Assembly: GCA_049522565.1 (NCBI GenBank)
Contig: JBEKNT010000232.1
Span: forward strand, 1 to 14,412
Reading direction: 5' to 3'
Length of the DNA stretch: 14,412 nt
From: JASHVB01 sp049522565
GTDB lineage: Bacteria > Pseudomonadota > Alphaproteobacteria > Acetobacterales > Acetobacteraceae
Both the position numbers and the translations under genes were made by a program. Shown in pieces: positions 14,350 to 14,412 of the stretch. The notes beneath the pieces were generated by a model. The model was not told the origin of the DNA. It did no database searches and worked only from the letters and a program-made list of their open reading frames with translations. The first letter of the stretch is position 1. The number at the start of each line of letters is the position of its first letter.

Positions 14350-14391
14350 CCCCCCCTCCCCTTGTGGGAGGGGGTTGGGGGGAGGGGTGCG
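14350..14391 (-). repeat. C/G-rich palindromic repeat, second family, copy F
   Basis: Arms CCCCCTCCC at 14352-14360 and its complement at 14366-14374 enclose CTTGT; the rest is G-rich on the + strand and ends TGCG. Read on the minus strand it has the same order of blocks as copy E at 6607-6648 (CGCA, CCCTCCCCCCA, CCCC, TCCC). It starts 33 nt upstream of the DHOD-like start codon. The + strand has four G-runs of three or more at 14366-14387, a G-quadruplex-type pattern. Confidence 0.65.
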
Positions 14392-14412
14392 TACATCCGA
14401 GGACAACGGATG

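Overview
The window is GC-rich, with densely packed genes and a strong third-position G/C bias. It carries alphaproteobacterial-looking families (SirB1, an orphan branched-chain-type binding protein, a COG3904-like protease, a glycine-zipper lipoprotein), and its intergenic spaces hold short palindromic repeats. I infer a high-GC alphaproteobacterium, possibly of the Acetobacterales/Rhodospirillales. The placement rests on family content and style only, because no marker gene such as rRNA is present.

Layout. 1-2472: a thiolase (86-1288) and a luciferase-like flavin oxidoreductase (1459-2472). Each is preceded by a REP-like palindromic element that ends about 20 nt before its ATG, and an inverted copy follows the thiolase stop. 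2572-5158: two overlapping ORFs of unknown function, propeller-like and visibly less GC-rich. They look like one large secreted protein split by a frame change near 3897-3948. 5287-6543: an orphan periplasmic substrate-binding protein with no permease or ATPase nearby. 6668-7778: queC (preQ0 synthase) followed closely by a small secreted Rap1a/Tai-like protein. 8010-12285: three exported proteins on the + strand. They are a SppA/ClpP-like serine protease with a proline-rich linker, a glycine-zipper lipoprotein with a peptidoglycan-binding domain, and a protein with two degenerate nuclease-like (SNase) domains and a histidine-rich tail of tandem 9-residue repeats. 12313-14317: two minus-strand genes, a SirB1-family protein and a dihydroorotate-dehydrogenase-like flavoprotein; SirB1 converges on the preceding + strand gene.

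How it fits together. Thiolase, oxidoreductase and binding protein could belong to catabolism of an acyl or branched substrate, but only the gene order suggests this. The 9604-12285 pair, with a 36-nt gap, reads as an envelope module: an outer-membrane or peptidoglycan-anchored lipoprotein plus a secreted pseudo-nuclease/His-rich protein. The protease upstream may be related. Two families of palindromic repeats occupy the intergenic gaps. The first (copies at 1-66, 1295-1342, 1374-1438, 7851-7911 and 7911-7967) has a 48-nt core with a compensatory base change in its stem. The second is C/G-rich (6607-6648 and 14350-14391).

I see no rRNA, tRNA, CRISPR array, transposase, integrase or phage gene. 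The most notable items are the REP family and its position over the translation leaders, the split propeller gene, and the duplicated pseudo-SNase protein with its metal-binding-looking repeat tail.
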